Both the position numbers and the translations under genes were made by a program. Positions 50,911-62,827 of a stretch of DNA of 64,000 bases are shown here, one piece after another. The notes beneath the pieces are model-generated. The model did not search any database and had not been told where the DNA came from. It saw nothing but the letters and a program-made list of their open reading frames with translations. Position 1 is the first letter of the stretch. The number at the start of each line of letters is the position of its first letter. The DNA is from Pyrocephalus nanus (Eukaryota; Chordata; Aves; Passeriformes; Tyrannidae). Where the stretch lies: assembly GCA_038380795.1 (NCBI GenBank), contig CM076264.1:10046001-10110000 (forward strand), in the 5' to 3' direction.

Positions 50911-52310
50911 ATAAACAAAATATATTTGCCACAGATGGTTAAGCTGTGTGGTTTTTCCCTCCTTCCTCTTTGACAGGATTGCCAGATCTATGGAAGAGAC
51001 ACATGAAAGAGACAGTCAGACCTATAAAAACCAGCTCAGAAATATCCTTGCCCAGATCTAGCATTTTGTAGTCCCCCCCAGCTCACCTCTTTCCTCCCTC
51101 GTTCTCCAAACTGAGGAAGTGAAAACCTCTGTGATATTTTTTATTCAGGATATGTCAAAAAGAGAAAAATCCTCTACCTTCCTACACCCTCTACAAAACA
51201 AGAATTATCCCATTTCATAGATAAAGAGGGTGAAAAAGCTTTGTCAGGGCTTTTTCAGATTGGAACCAGATAGAACTGAAGAATTGTGAAAAAATCAAGG
51301 AAATCATCTGGATTTGCAGCTGCTGAAGCCTTTACCTTTTTGTCCTTCCCCATGGAGGCCTCATCCATGTCGGAGAACAGCCCTGAAAAGCAACAGCATT
51401 GTTTAGTAATGTTGGCAGCAGAACATAAAGCGGAAACAAAAGAAGTATTTTAATTCCCATCTCCATCTTCTCCTTTTTTTACATTTTCCTTCACTTCATC
51501 AGAGGGGAAAATCTTCCCCATGCAGGCACAGAAAAAGTGAACATAATCAGGCAATTTTCCATCTCGATCAAAATTATAACTTCCCCTTTGATTATAAATT
51601 CCAAATAAAATGAATATTGTTCCGTTTCCTTTGAATGCGTTACAAAAAAGGTATTTCAGTTGTGTTTGCCGCCTTCCTCCCTACCTATTATTTTCACCCC
51701 AGGCCTTTCCAGACATCTTTCATAAAAGCGTTAACTGATATTTATTCTACACGGAGCTGCTCTTTATATTTCTCTTTCAGTGTAACAGAACCCTACAGAC
51801 CACGGTGAGGAGGATTTTGAGCAATCACATTTTTTCATGTACCCTCAGTCTTTTTTTCTCTGTGCGAGAGAACACTGTCACAGAAAGATGAGGCGTAAAT
51901 ACCAGTCCTGGCAACACCCTTCAGCTCCCCCTTCACACAGGACACATCCTTCCAGCACACAAATGGTATCTAGGGCTCTGCTGTGCACTTACCAAGATTT
52001 AAGAGGGAAGCAGAGGCAAGTTCAGAGGTTGCATGGCTCATTGCACTACTGTATAAAGTCAACCCCCCATAGCTCTTTCTTGCTAATAAAAGCAGAATAG
52101 GAAAACTGTGCTAAGTAGCTGATATGAGAACAGAGATAAATTGTAGTGAAACACAATGTAAAGTGCTTTGGGCCCCTACTTGTGCTTTAGAAAAAGGCAG
52201 AGTTTGCATTAGATAAAGGATTTTGCTTGCATCCTAGAAAACAAAATATGAAAGCCAACACACCCCCTTGCTAGTGTTATACTGAGGTTTTGGGCACCTC
52301 TTCCCTCTCC
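50911..52310. other. Intergenic between CR1 copies
   Basis: Unique DNA, AT-rich around 51430-51660. No gene seen. Confidence 0.6.
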
Positions 52311-52419
52311 TGGGTGGATGGGGCTTTGAGCAACCTGGTCTAGTGAAAGAAGGAATGTGTTGAAAATAGACGAATCTTTAAGGTACCTTCCAAGCCAAAC
52401 CATGCTGTGATTCTATGAT
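52311..52419 (+). mobile_element. CR1 3' end fragment, plus strand
   Basis: Short piece from TGGGTGGATGGGGCTTTGAG through CAACCTGGTCTAGTGAA to ACCTTCCAAGCCAAACCATG and TGTGATTCTATGATA, the CR1 3' terminus. Confidence 0.87.
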
Positions 52420-54799
52420 AGTTCCACTGTAGGGGAAGCAGAGCTCTTGAAGAAATCAAGTACACCAGGCATGCTCAAGGACGTAATTCAAGGCCAAAAG
52501 TCCCATCAAGGCCTTACTGAATTGGTAGGACTGCTTGCTAGGTTTGCATCTCGGTGGAAATGTTGACTAATTCCAAACTTTACAGAATGCAAGTGCCAGG
52601 AGATCAAAGGGAGCTCGATGAGACCTGCTTCCCACCCTCTTCTCACATAAATTAGCCAAATCACAGGAAAATAGTTAACGACTAACCACAAATAATCTCT
52701 GCTCTGCACCCCAGGGCTGATGGCGGCAGAAACAGTCCATGGTCAGGCACAGAGGGATGCAATGCTCTGGGGAGACCTGACAAGACCTGTCCAGTTAGTG
52801 TACTCACCCCTGTCATGAGCATATCACCCTGTTGCGGGTCACGCTGCATCCTGAGGTGCTGCAGCACCCGCATCCACCACACAACAGAGTGAGAGCACCT
52901 GGGTTTTACCTTACTTTTGCACAAGGATATCAGTGTAATCAATGGAGCTCTGTGTGTCATCGCTTAGGGGTGAAAAAAAAAACAAACCGCCATGCAGATC
53001 TGGCATGGCAATCTGTTGTATGCTCCACTACCTGCCAGACCCAAAGGAAGCAATATTCCCAGCGTAGCAAAGCCCAGCTTTCAATGCTCTCTTCCAAGAT
53101 AAAATCTTTAAGGAAGCAAATTCTGTAATCTCAGAGGCACCTGTGATGCTAAATTCACACCAGAATGTAAATACAAAGTAGCAAAAACCAGATTCGCCTC
53201 TTATCCAGACTGCTTAAAGCACTATTTATTATTGCCATAACTAGCTGTCTGAAGCATACTTTGAATTGATTAAAAACCTGGAGGAAAAGGAGGAAGAAGA
53301 ATGGCATGATGCTACACATGAATTATTTTTCTGTCCAGCTAAGAAAACACAAAAACTGCCAGCAAAAACTGCCCGTTGCACACATTCTAGTTTCTTTGTA
53401 GTCTATTCATCTTGTAAGATTAATTAAAGTGTTAAATAAAACTCTACACAACCCAGAGAGAAAGATTTAATTTTTTTAAGAAACTCTGGAAACTGGAAAA
53501 AATTGTTCCTTCATGTCAATCAGTAGACCTTTTTCTTATTTACTATTATTTCTGTCTGTGCCTCAGGAGAAAGAAGATAAAAGCCCAGTTAGTCCCACCA
53601 CCTGCACCTTGATGAGGCAAGGATAGATGAAGGTGAGATGGCCCCCAGTACCCTGGGCCTTTCTTGGAAAGGGCTCTTGGGACCTCATTTCCCCAGGCAG
53701 CACTGAATGCCTCTTGCAAACCTCAGAGGCAAGCCCTCTTATTTTGGACATAATAGAAAATATGATTTTCAGTCCCTTACACACCCTCTCCAAATTGATT
53801 TCTTCCCTCTTCCAGTCCCCCACCCCCAGTTTAATCATCTGCTCTGTCAACTTACAAATTCTCTGTACAGACAGTGACATCTAGTGAAAGAAAACTGAAT
53901 TTATGTGCGTACAGGGCTGCACCTGAGAGAGCAGAGATGGGGACTGGAAAACCCTGTGAGGGAGATCGCCAAGGGTCACTCGCAAACAAGGCTGAGTTAC
54001 TGCCCGGCAGAAACTCGTTTATTCACCTAGCAACAAAAATCGAGGGCTCACACTACACTTGCCTGGGATTAAAAAAATAAAAATTGGAAGCAAGGCTGAG
54101 TTCACAGGGTATTTCTGTGTGCCAGAGGGGCTGCCAAGCACCAGCTGGTGCCCACCAGCATGTGGAAGGAGGCAATGGTAAAACCTGTCTTTATAATTAT
54201 ACCTGCAACAAGTACTTCAGCAGCTGCTGCTGTGCCAAGGCTCCTGGTAGCAGCCCCAGCCTTCCCACCAGTTTCCAGGTTGAGCCCAGGATCCCTGCAC
54301 TCTATGAAGGCAGCCCCAAGCTTTGTCTCCAAGCAACCTGACAGCTGGACAGTAGCTAAAACACCACATAAAATAGAAACTGCAGCAAATGCTATTTGAA
54401 AAAAACAAATAGCTATGGGATCCCAGCACCCCCCAGCTAAGGCGATGTCACCTCTCCCTGCAAGTGGCCTCAGGAGGGCATTGCCACATCGTCAGAGTGA
54501 GGACATGCAGCACACAGCAGTGATGCTGCAGACAATGAATAAGTGATATATAAGCAAATAAAAAGTGCTGTCACCCCAAATCAGAGTCTCATATTTGATT
54601 GTTATAAATATGTAGCTCTGTTTTTTTAATCAAAAATGAGATGCTGAGGGGTTTACCATCCATCTCAGTGGAAGGCACTGAAGGACTTGGACACAGTGTG
54701 CTGGAAAAGACAAGAGTGTTTATCAATCAATGTGTTTGGGGTGGTGCTGCATTCCACATTGTGAATAGTCATGTGTGAACTGTACACCTGTCTTTTACA
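52420..54799. other. Intergenic, no gene recognised
   Basis: Unique DNA with short chance frames. GC content rises in 54080-54500 without CpG enrichment. Confidence 0.55.
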
Positions 54800-55171
54800 T
54801 TCTGCTATCACTTTTCTTGCTGTTTTTACTGTTTATCTTGTTTCATTGCTTTTCTAGTAAACTGTTCTCATCACAACCTGTGGTCTTTACCTTTTTGTGC
54901 TTCTAATTCTTCTCTCTATCCCACTGCAGAGGGAGCAGGAAGGAAGTGAGTGAGAGGTGCATGGTCTGGCGTGTTTCAGTGGAAACAATGAATTGGGGAA
55001 TCCCATTCTTAAACAAAACAGCCCTCTTGGGCACCCAGTGAGGGGCATGAAGGGTTAAGATAACAACAGCTCTGACCAGAGGCAGAGGGGGGAAAGTGAG
55101 TGAGTAGTGGCTGGTGTGGGGTGTTTCAGTGAAAACACTAAATTGGGGAATACCATTCCTAAACCACAATA
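54800..55171 (+). mobile_element. LTR-like remnant with an internal 150-bp-period direct duplication
   Basis: The stretch from about 54800 to 54960 (TTGTTTCATTGCTTTTC, AGTAAACTGTTCTCATC, a pyrimidine-rich run, ATCCCACTGCAGAGGG, AAGTGAGTGAG) follows the order of motifs I know from the 3' half of common ERVL-type LTRs in birds. Sequence 54944-55020 recurs at 55094-55170 with an offset of exactly 150 bp, sharing AAGTGAGTGAG, GTGTTTCAGTG and AATTGGGGAAT. The duplication is imperfect, so it is not recent. The left end and the family are uncertain. It could also be an unrelated tandem duplication. Confidence 0.45.
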
Positions 55172-57269
55172 TCTCAGAACCTAGAAATGGAGTTGGTCTT
55201 CATGCTGACACTCAGTCATTTAAATGACAGCACACGTAAGGTTTACTTCAGGAGGAAAGAGGCCATCACAACTGAGAGTGGTGCAACCATGCTGTTCCAT
55301 GAGCCCAATCGAATGCTAATTTCCTACTTTTACAAGAAAAGTCAGTATAGCAATTGCAGAAGACTTGGGAAAAAATGTGAACTTGGCTACCACCAGCAGC
55401 CAGACAAGCTTTCAGTTGGTTGTGGTTGAGTGGGTTTTCCTTCCTGCATATGCCTGCACTGTGCAAAGAATATGTGCTGCCGGGATTGCTAAATCCTGAG
55501 AGCAGACCAAGATGTCACCCTTTGACAGTGCTGTAAAAACCCTGAGCTGGAGCAAAAAATCAGAACTTTACTTTGCTAGACTAAATCTTGGATGGCATTA
55601 GAGGAGGGACTCTCAGTTAGGTCACAGGTGGCCAAACAGCCTTTCCCTTCCAAAAAACACGTTAAAGCCTGACTGGAGTCACTAATGATCAACCACCCTG
55701 GCTTTGCTGCACTTGAAAGCATGTTCATTTGACTGGTTTGCTCTCTGCAGGTCTAGGTCTCTGGGTTGCCCTCACGTCGCCTGGATGGTCCTCCCACCAA
55801 GAGCTTTAGTGACTAGGGCTTGTTATCCATCTCAGGACTAATTTGCTGCTGTCCTGGATCCAGCTCAGTGGAGGGGAAATGGATTTAGTGTTGAACAAGG
55901 TCCTAACTTTCTTGAGGTGAAGTGCCTTTCACATAGTCATCTCTGCTCCCTTGCAAAGCCCAGGTAGTTCAAAATTGCCCCCTGCCCTGACAGAACTACT
56001 GAAATCACCCCAGAACTATCTTAACATCACATTACTCTGTCACTGCCCTCACCTTCTCAGTCACTTAGTGCATCCCTACTTCACATAGAGAAACCAAGAA
56101 TAAAATGTCACTAACACACCCTCAGCAGGAGCTCAGAAGGGTCCTGGAAAACTCACCAAGCAGTCAAGGGATAATAAAACCAGTATTGCTTCAGATCACT
56201 GCATCTCTCTGGCATCAGCCAGCCCTGTAAGTCATGGGCTGCTTTCTCCATGCCGTACACCCAGGAGCAGGAGATGGAGGTGGCACCAGCTCCAAAAGCC
56301 AGGTCTGAGCTGAACCCCAGCGTGGTAAAGCACTGAAACAAGCTGAAGAGAAGTGGGGGGAGACTGACACATAGCAGTGAAAGGATTCAGAAGACAGTCA
56401 TGCCAGGCAGAGTGATGTTTTCACCCTGCAGGGATCAGCTTCTGACCATGACTTTCTCTGCCAGTTGTCTTCTGGATTTAAAGCTACTGAAAGTCTGTTA
56501 GGGAGAGCCTGCATCAGTTCCCTGATATCCCTGAGACAGAGGGGTGAAACTAGAACTTCTTCCAAAAAAAAAAGAAACTAGAACACAATGAATGCAGAAA
56601 GTTCATATGTTCTCCAAGGAAAACAGCAGCATGCGCCCACAGAGGGAAGAGTACCTTTCCACATCTCCTAAAGCTGCCCTGAAAGAACAAAAATCTATTA
56701 ATAATTAAATCTACATTTGATGCATTACAAGTAGGGAATTCACTGAGGACTTTGTTGTTCAATAAGTAGAACATCTTTGCAGGGTGAAAAATATATTCTA
56801 GAACAGTCCAGGCGGCCTTTGCCGTGACTTGTTTGCATTACCTTGGCAAAGTAACCCTGCTGGCACACAGCTGGGGAGAGGAGACAGCCCAGCCAGACAC
56901 CTCGGAAACAGCCAGCTCCCAGCCCTGGCCTTCTTGGCTGGGGGTTAGCAAAACCTTGGGTTTTGCCAATGCACCTGCCCAGACCCGGGGCAGAAGGGTC
57001 AGGGGCAGTTCAGCCACACGCACCAAGGTGCCCTGAGGTCAGGGTGGCTGCAGAAAGAGCGAGAAGCCCAAAGCCCCACTCAATGCCCAAAAGGGAGCTC
57101 CCAGTTTGGTGTGTCCAGCAGCACCAAGTGCTCCTCAGCCTGAATTTCAGGATTTCTCACTCCTGCTGGGTGTTGGAGGTGAGCTGGAAGATGAAGAGGG
57201 TTTTGAAAGGTAGAAGGAAACAGCATCTGACAACATAGGCCAGACAGCATCAGACAAATAGATTGAGTC
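55172..57269. other. Intergenic between the two LTR-like elements
   Basis: About 2.1 kb. I looked for retroviral coding remnants because an LTR-like element lies on each side, and found none: no long frame, no protease or RT motif. The two elements also differ in sequence, so they are not a matched LTR pair. Confidence 0.55.
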
Positions 57270-57737
57270 TGTTAGGTTGTAAGTTTTCTCCCATAGGAGA
57301 AAGCAGACAGTTCCTGATTGGACAGCGTCTAGAGTGGGTATCTGCCTTTTCCAATTAGGTACTTAAAAGTTATCTGAAGATTCATGTATCCCCCTTTTGT
57401 CTCTGTCAATCCCTAGTAATCGACCAATACCCTATCCAAGTTTTGCATAACTTTTCCCTTTTTCCAGAACCTTCCTTAGCTGCCCTATAAAACCTTCCAT
57501 TTTGTAAAATAAAAGTTAGATCAGCTCCCACTGTGAATAGCCTCAGCTGAGAGCAGCTCCTGCTGTGTCCAGCTGCGGCTGGGATCAGTCATAGCTGCTG
57601 TTCTTTGCAATTTGTCTCCTGTCCTGTTTTATGAGCGTCGGTCCCTCTGGGTGAGACAGGTACTGTAAGAAGAACTACAACTCAGCTGTATGAACCCGCT
57701 GGTCTGGAACCTACCCTGAATCCCAAACCGTGACAGC
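57270..57737 (+). mobile_element. Probable solo LTR of an endogenous retrovirus
   Basis: The segment begins TGTTAGG and carries a compact promoter-like core: TATAAAA at 57486-57492 and AATAAA at 57508-57513, close together as in alpharetrovirus-like LTRs. A U5-like stretch follows. Two 3' ends are possible: ...GAGACA at 57658, which gives TGT...ACA ends and about 389 bp, or ...ACCGTGACA near 57737, which resembles the ends of some bird LTRs. I see no clear target-site duplication for either (5' flank GAGTC). No gag, pol or env frame and no convincing primer-binding site lies beside it, so it appears to be a solo LTR. The identification rests on structure, not on a family match. Confidence 0.6.
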
Positions 57738-60686
57738 TGGGGCCAGTCAGAGCTGAGCAAAGCCTCTGAGCTAGGGAAAACCAGGGTGCCTGGTGCAGTC
57801 GAGGGAAAAGCCCTCCCCCACCACTCCAGATCCCCTCCAGCTGGGTTATGAAAGCCATTGGGGGCACGTCCGGCACAGGGGCACTTGCACAACCAGCAGG
57901 GCCAGTGACGCAGGGCAGAGCTGGGTGCTGGCCAGGCCTGGATGCTGACCAAAAAGTGGGAGCTGCCTGCAGCCCTGCCTCCAGGCAGCCCAACCACTGA
58001 GCTGCAACCGAGCACACCCCCGGGGGAAAGTCCAGTCCTAGGTTTGGCTGCCAGCTCCACCGTTCCAGTCCCTCTGGAACTACAAATGTACTGGCTGGAA
58101 ACTGATGACTGGCAGGTTTCTTTACTGAGGCACCAAGGTACCATGAAACCAGGGTAATGGAGCTTGGAAAATAGAAGTTGCTTTTATTTCCAAAGATGAA
58201 CATTAGCATCGTTTCACCTGAGGAGTGCAGTGCCCAGCCAAGGATCCTCAGCATCTCTACGTCAGAGAGAGTTCTCCAACAGTACCCATCACTTTGCTTT
58301 TCAAGAAGAGGCCAGAACAGTAGCGATGTAGTTTAGGACATAAAATATCCACACAGGATTTGCAGAGCAGCTTCTAAACTACAGTGAGTCAGATAGGAAA
58401 ACTCTGGGACTCTGATATATGACTGCTTAGATCAGGCAGGGTGCAACTATTCCATCCTTTTCACTAGAAAAGCAGCTGAGCTTTGCTAAGTGTGCTTGGA
58501 GGCAGGACACTGGATGACCCCAAGGGCTACAGCAGTCAGGTGCATGGGGTGGTCAGACCCCAGGTGGTCCCTGTTACACTTCACCTCTCAGTCTCAAGCC
58601 TGTTAATGAGCAACACAATCTGCACAAGCAGCACACGTGCCAGATACCTAGTGCTTGGGTGTGTTGCAGGCCGTACCACAGGCAGCAGGCAGAGATGCTC
58701 AGCTTTAAAGCCAGGCAGATGTTCTCCACCCCAGACTTCGGCTGCCCAATGAAATGCATAAAGGGGAGGATCACGGGAAGTTCCTTCACTGCCCTTTAGC
58801 AATGACAGGGTGAGGTTCTATAACAAAGTAATTCAGAACTGTACGAAACTAGAGCTCACTAGTATGGCCCTTCTCACTCTTCCCCTCTCCTTCCAGGTCA
58901 GGCTCATCATTCTGGCAAGTTGGAATTTCAACCCCTGCTTGGAGGTTGTTTTGTTGGTGCAGGAATCAAATATACCAAATATTCCTCTTTGCCTCAGTCT
59001 CTCAGTGGAGGCAGGCAAACCGCTCCTGCATGACTAAGTGTTCCAATTCTTTCCAGCAAGCCAAGAAATGGCAGCCCTCCCAGGCCTTACAGAGCCTGAC
59101 CTTTCTAAAGACCCCTGAAAATCATGTCACCATCTGATAACTGCTCAGAGGCTACAGCCAGGTCACAATGACATCCTGAATGGATAATGTGCCCGTTTCT
59201 GTTTCTCAGAAGGCAGACTAAGGGTTAAATGGAAATATTTTGCTAAACGTGCTAAATGGAAATGAATGATCCTCCCCTTCCTCGGGTACAGGTGAGCACT
59301 GTAGCACAAGTGGCTGAAGTGCCTCCAAAGAGAGGCGGAAGTCTTGGAAATTTTGATTCCATGGGCAGACACCTCCTGGACAGACACCTACTTCTAAAAA
59401 TAAAGTACTCTATTTAATCATCTGCATTGTAGTGTGCACTCATATCTGAGATGAATATACATGCATGTTTCTTTCACAGGATGTCAGAAGTGTCACTATT
59501 GTTCCCTCTCTCTTCCTCAGCCATGTGGAACACTTTGCCATCTGCTGCCCAGACTTAATGCTACTCATTTCTCAGCAAGACGGATATTGGGTTCAAGTGG
59601 CAAAGACCCCTTTTCTGAGATGCTTTAGTGACTGAAATGCTTGAAAAATCAGAGTGCTTTGGAAACTCAGTTAACTTTGACAAGATAGCCTGCTTTAAAA
59701 CATCCAGATCTCTGCCCTATTGTCACCTCAGGTGAACCTGTTTTTGGGCATTTCTCCCTCAAAACTACTGAGATCCCCACATCCGGCACCGAATTCTGGC
59801 TCCCAGCTCCTTCCCAACTGCCCAAAACTGAGATGAGGCAGGGAGGGGAGGGAAGGTAGGCATTCCCAGCCCTGCTGCTAAGGGAGGGAGGAAGACCCAC
59901 AGCAGGGTGATGGTGGGGAGGTGAAGGGCTCCTGGTGCTGTGACAGGGAAAAAGGACATCCTGGTGGTGCAAGGCATCCCATAGAAATGCAGCCAGCAGC
60001 CCAGGTGATGGCATTTGCTCATGGGAGAAGTAAGAAGGGGTTGGGATGAGTGCGCACCATGAAGTTTGAAACCACCACACTCACAGCCATCTGTGCTGTG
60101 CAGAGTCAAACTGCCACAAGTTTCTGCCTGTTAATCCACTGTGACACTTCAGTGACTACTGTCCAGCTCCCCTGAGATGGAAATTTCCTGTTCAGAGCAT
60201 GCTTTTCCAAGCTGAAAATGCTGGCACTTAAAGCAGCTGTACCAAAGGCAGCACAAACACTTCCCTGACGTAGGGATGACCGGTTGGGAGGAGCTGACTG
60301 ACCAAGGACGTGGAAGGGTTATTATCCTCAGACCATTACTAATCCCAAGGAAGTGGAGTTTGTGGAAATCATTGTTCTTCCTACATGGTGGAAAAATTTC
60401 AGTCATAACTGTATTTTTTAGTAACAGCCTGCTGGACCTGGGATTTCCACAGCATTGGAAAAGGATTAACAGTCTGTCCAGCATGTTTGAAACATAAGCA
60501 TCTCCAGGGTAAGAAGAGGTCAAAAAGCTAAGAAAAAAGCATTTCTCATAGCCTTTATGCACCCTTTGACCTGGACCCCTTCTCTCCATTTGCTCACTGT
60601 TCTCAGCTAATGGAAACATCAGTCAGATGCACATGGGACAGCTGAGATCATTTTCCAAAGAAACTTTTTTCTCTAAGTCAAATATA

Positions 60687-60704
60687 CATTTATTTATTTA
60701 TTTA
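60687..60704. repeat. Short (ATTT)n microsatellite
   Basis: Four perfect ATTT units, possibly length-variable. Confidence 0.85.
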
Positions 60705-62194
60705 AAAGATTAATTGCATCTTTTGTGTATTTTCAAATGGATTTTATTTTCCGGGAAGGCTATTAGGACCATTCCCAAGGGGTGCCAAGCAAACAATGAT
60801 TCACATTTTGGAGCTAAATCGCTACTCTTTCCCAAACCTGGGAACAGAGCGGTATGCCCCGAAAACAGCCCTGTGCATCATCAGTAACTTTTGTTTCTTT
60901 CACATCCGCCTTTGTTACTGTCACACTGGCTTGGTCACACACGGCTAAGGAAAGCCAGCACTCAAAAGAGCAGGGAAAAGCACATTCAGTACAGCAGGAA
61001 GAAGGAAACTTTCTGTCTTTCCTCCTTGGAGATCACACGAGGAGGTGGTTTGGCCTCAACCCAGCTACTTGAGTCATCAGAGAAATAAAATGAATAACAA
61101 GCATATTGTACCGCCAGTCATTAGCTACTCAGGGACTGCTGAGCTCTCTGGGTGACAAGCAGCTCCGGGAAATCTGCTTGGAACTGGAGGCGAGGAAGAC
61201 AAGCAGCCAGCCCTGGGCAAAGCCCAAGGGTTTTCCCATGAGGCAGGAGAGCAATGAAGAGCCATCAGGATAAGAGACACCTGAATGCCAGAAAATGCGA
61301 TAGGAGATGAGGACTTGGAGCTCAGAGATGGGCCCACAAAGCCATCAGCTTCCCTGTCACCAAACCTCTAATCTGCCAGTGACAGTGTGGCAGAGAATGC
61401 AACAAAACCCAGGTTATCTATCCCTTAGGCCACTGCTGGCAAGGTATTTCCTTTGCCAAATCCCACCAGAAACGGTAGGGCCATTAGACTAGCTCATGAG
61501 TCACCAATCACTCTTTCCTTCTAGAAGGGTCTTGTCTTCTAGAAAGGGAGGAAAAAATCTGGTTACAGATGATCTCACACAAGAAGCATGGAAATAAACT
61601 CTTAATCACAAGTTTGCCCTTCTGATAAGTGTGTGTCTGGACTTGAGAGCAGACAAGCCCAGTCAGGTGCAAGGAACAGTCTTGCATGGCAATCAAGCCT
61701 CTGTCCCTTTCATGCATATCTAAAGCAGAGAGGATATGAATCAGAGTACAGAGATCTTCAAGGAGTGGTCCATGCATCTGAAAGCAGAGAAATCCAAGCT
61801 CCAGCTTTTCCCTTCAAGGCTCTACAGCAGCCTCTCCCGTGCTCCCAGCGTTCCCTGCTGAGGGCAGGCAGCACGGCTGCCTCATTTCACAGAAAATAAA
61901 ACTGAAGAAGTTAGCAGGGTACTAAGTACCTAGCCATTGTTTAATTACCTTTCTTGGGTGTTTTCCTTCACTTAAAATCACTCAATCATTAGAGCATTTT
62001 GCTTAGGGAGGCCTAGATGAGCCTACCCAGAGCCAGGTGCAAGTTTAAGCACCAAGATCTAAGATCCACCTTTGAAACTGCAGCTGCTCTACACATTTCC
62101 CAGATTACTCTCTTTTTTAACAGAAAAGCAGCAGAGAGAGAAGACTGTCAGTAGAGGGCTTGTGAGACTACCACCATCTATGCTTTGATAATCG

Positions 62195-62211
62195 AAAAAA
62201 AAAAAAAAAAA
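62195..62211. repeat. A17 homopolymer
   Basis: Seventeen A, 135 bp left of the promoter-proximal CR1. CR1 elements have no poly-A tail, so it is unrelated to that element. Confidence 0.9.
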
Positions 62212-62345
62212 GAAATGAGGAACAAAGACAGATGGATAAAATTACATATGAGAAATTACAGAATTAGCATAAGCCTTCAAGGGATGAAATCGGGGTGAGA
62301 TCAGTCAAGAGCCAAGAGGGTTCAAAGCAACAAAATGGCACAAGA

Positions 62346-62680
62346 AATCACAGAATATGCCGAGCTGGAAGGGACCCACAGGGATCATCGAGTCCAACTC
62401 CTGGCACTGCACAGGACCATCCCCAAGCTTCACACCGTGTGCCCGAGAGCATCTTTCAAACACCTGAACTCAGACAGGCTTGGCTCTGTAACCACTGTCC
62501 TGGGGAGCCTGTTCCAGTGCCCAACCACCCCCTGGGTGAAGAACCCTTTCCCGATATCCGAGCTAAACCTGCCTCGGGTCCTGCCACTGATCCCCACAGA
62601 GACGAGATCGGCGCCTGCCCCTCCTCTCCCCCCCCCCCCCCCCCCCCCCCTTCCTGCGGGAGTTGTAGACAAGGCACTAG
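62346..62680 (-). mobile_element. CR1 retrotransposon 3' fragment, next to the NOCT promoter
   Basis: Read on the minus strand this is the end of CR1 ORF2 and the 3' UTR. The translated tail contains GKGFFTQGVVGHWNRLPR, the usual C-terminal signature of the CR1 polyprotein, and the plus strand shows the typical antisense 3' end (GAGCTGGAAGGGACCC, then GAGTCCAACTCCTGGC). The copy is 5'-truncated, as most CR1 copies are. Recognisable CR1 sequence continues after the C run (AGTTGTAGACAAGGCA), so the run is an internal expansion rather than the end of the element. The element ends about 430 bp before the predicted NOCT start. Confidence 0.88.
62628..62650. repeat. C23 homopolymer inside the CR1 copy
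   Basis: Twenty-three uninterrupted C, where CR1 copies normally have a short C-rich stretch. On the opposite strand this is G23, which can form G-quadruplexes. Its exact length is the base count in the window most likely to be wrong or polymorphic. Confidence 0.95.
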
Positions 62681-62805
62681 ACCCAAAGCTTTGGGAAATG
62701 AGAGAGACACGCCGCGGGAACGAAGCCCGAAGGGCCGTTCCCGATCCCGGCTGGAAAGGGAGGCGGGGCCGCCCTGACGCCCCTGAGGGGGCGCGAGCCC
62801 TGCGC

Positions 62806-62813
62806 TGACGTGC
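62806..62813. promoter_or_regulatory. CRE / E-box-like site TGACGTGC
   Basis: TGACGTGC joins a CRE half-site (TGACG) to an E-box-like ACGTG core, about 300 bp before the predicted NOCT start. A second TGACG lies at 62775. Nocturnin transcription in Xenopus photoreceptors is known to be driven by phosphorylated CREB through a CRE, so a CREB/ATF site here would make sense. Such 8-mers also arise by chance in GC-rich DNA. Confidence 0.4.
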
Positions 62814-62827
62814 GAACCTCCGCCGGG

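Larger units (their letters stand above)
57738..62345. other. Intergenic, upstream of NOCT
   Basis: Moderately GC-rich at first (57740-58130), with overlapping minus-strand open frames of 171 and 190 codons that lack any recognisable domain. It then becomes ordinary unique DNA with a CACGTG at 58634, (ATTT)n at 60687 and A17 at 62195. This is the distal promoter region of NOCT if the gene call is right. Confidence 0.5.

Noticed and set aside
54800..57737. The two LTR-like elements as ends of one provirus
   Set aside because: Their sequences differ and no retroviral coding remnants lie between them.
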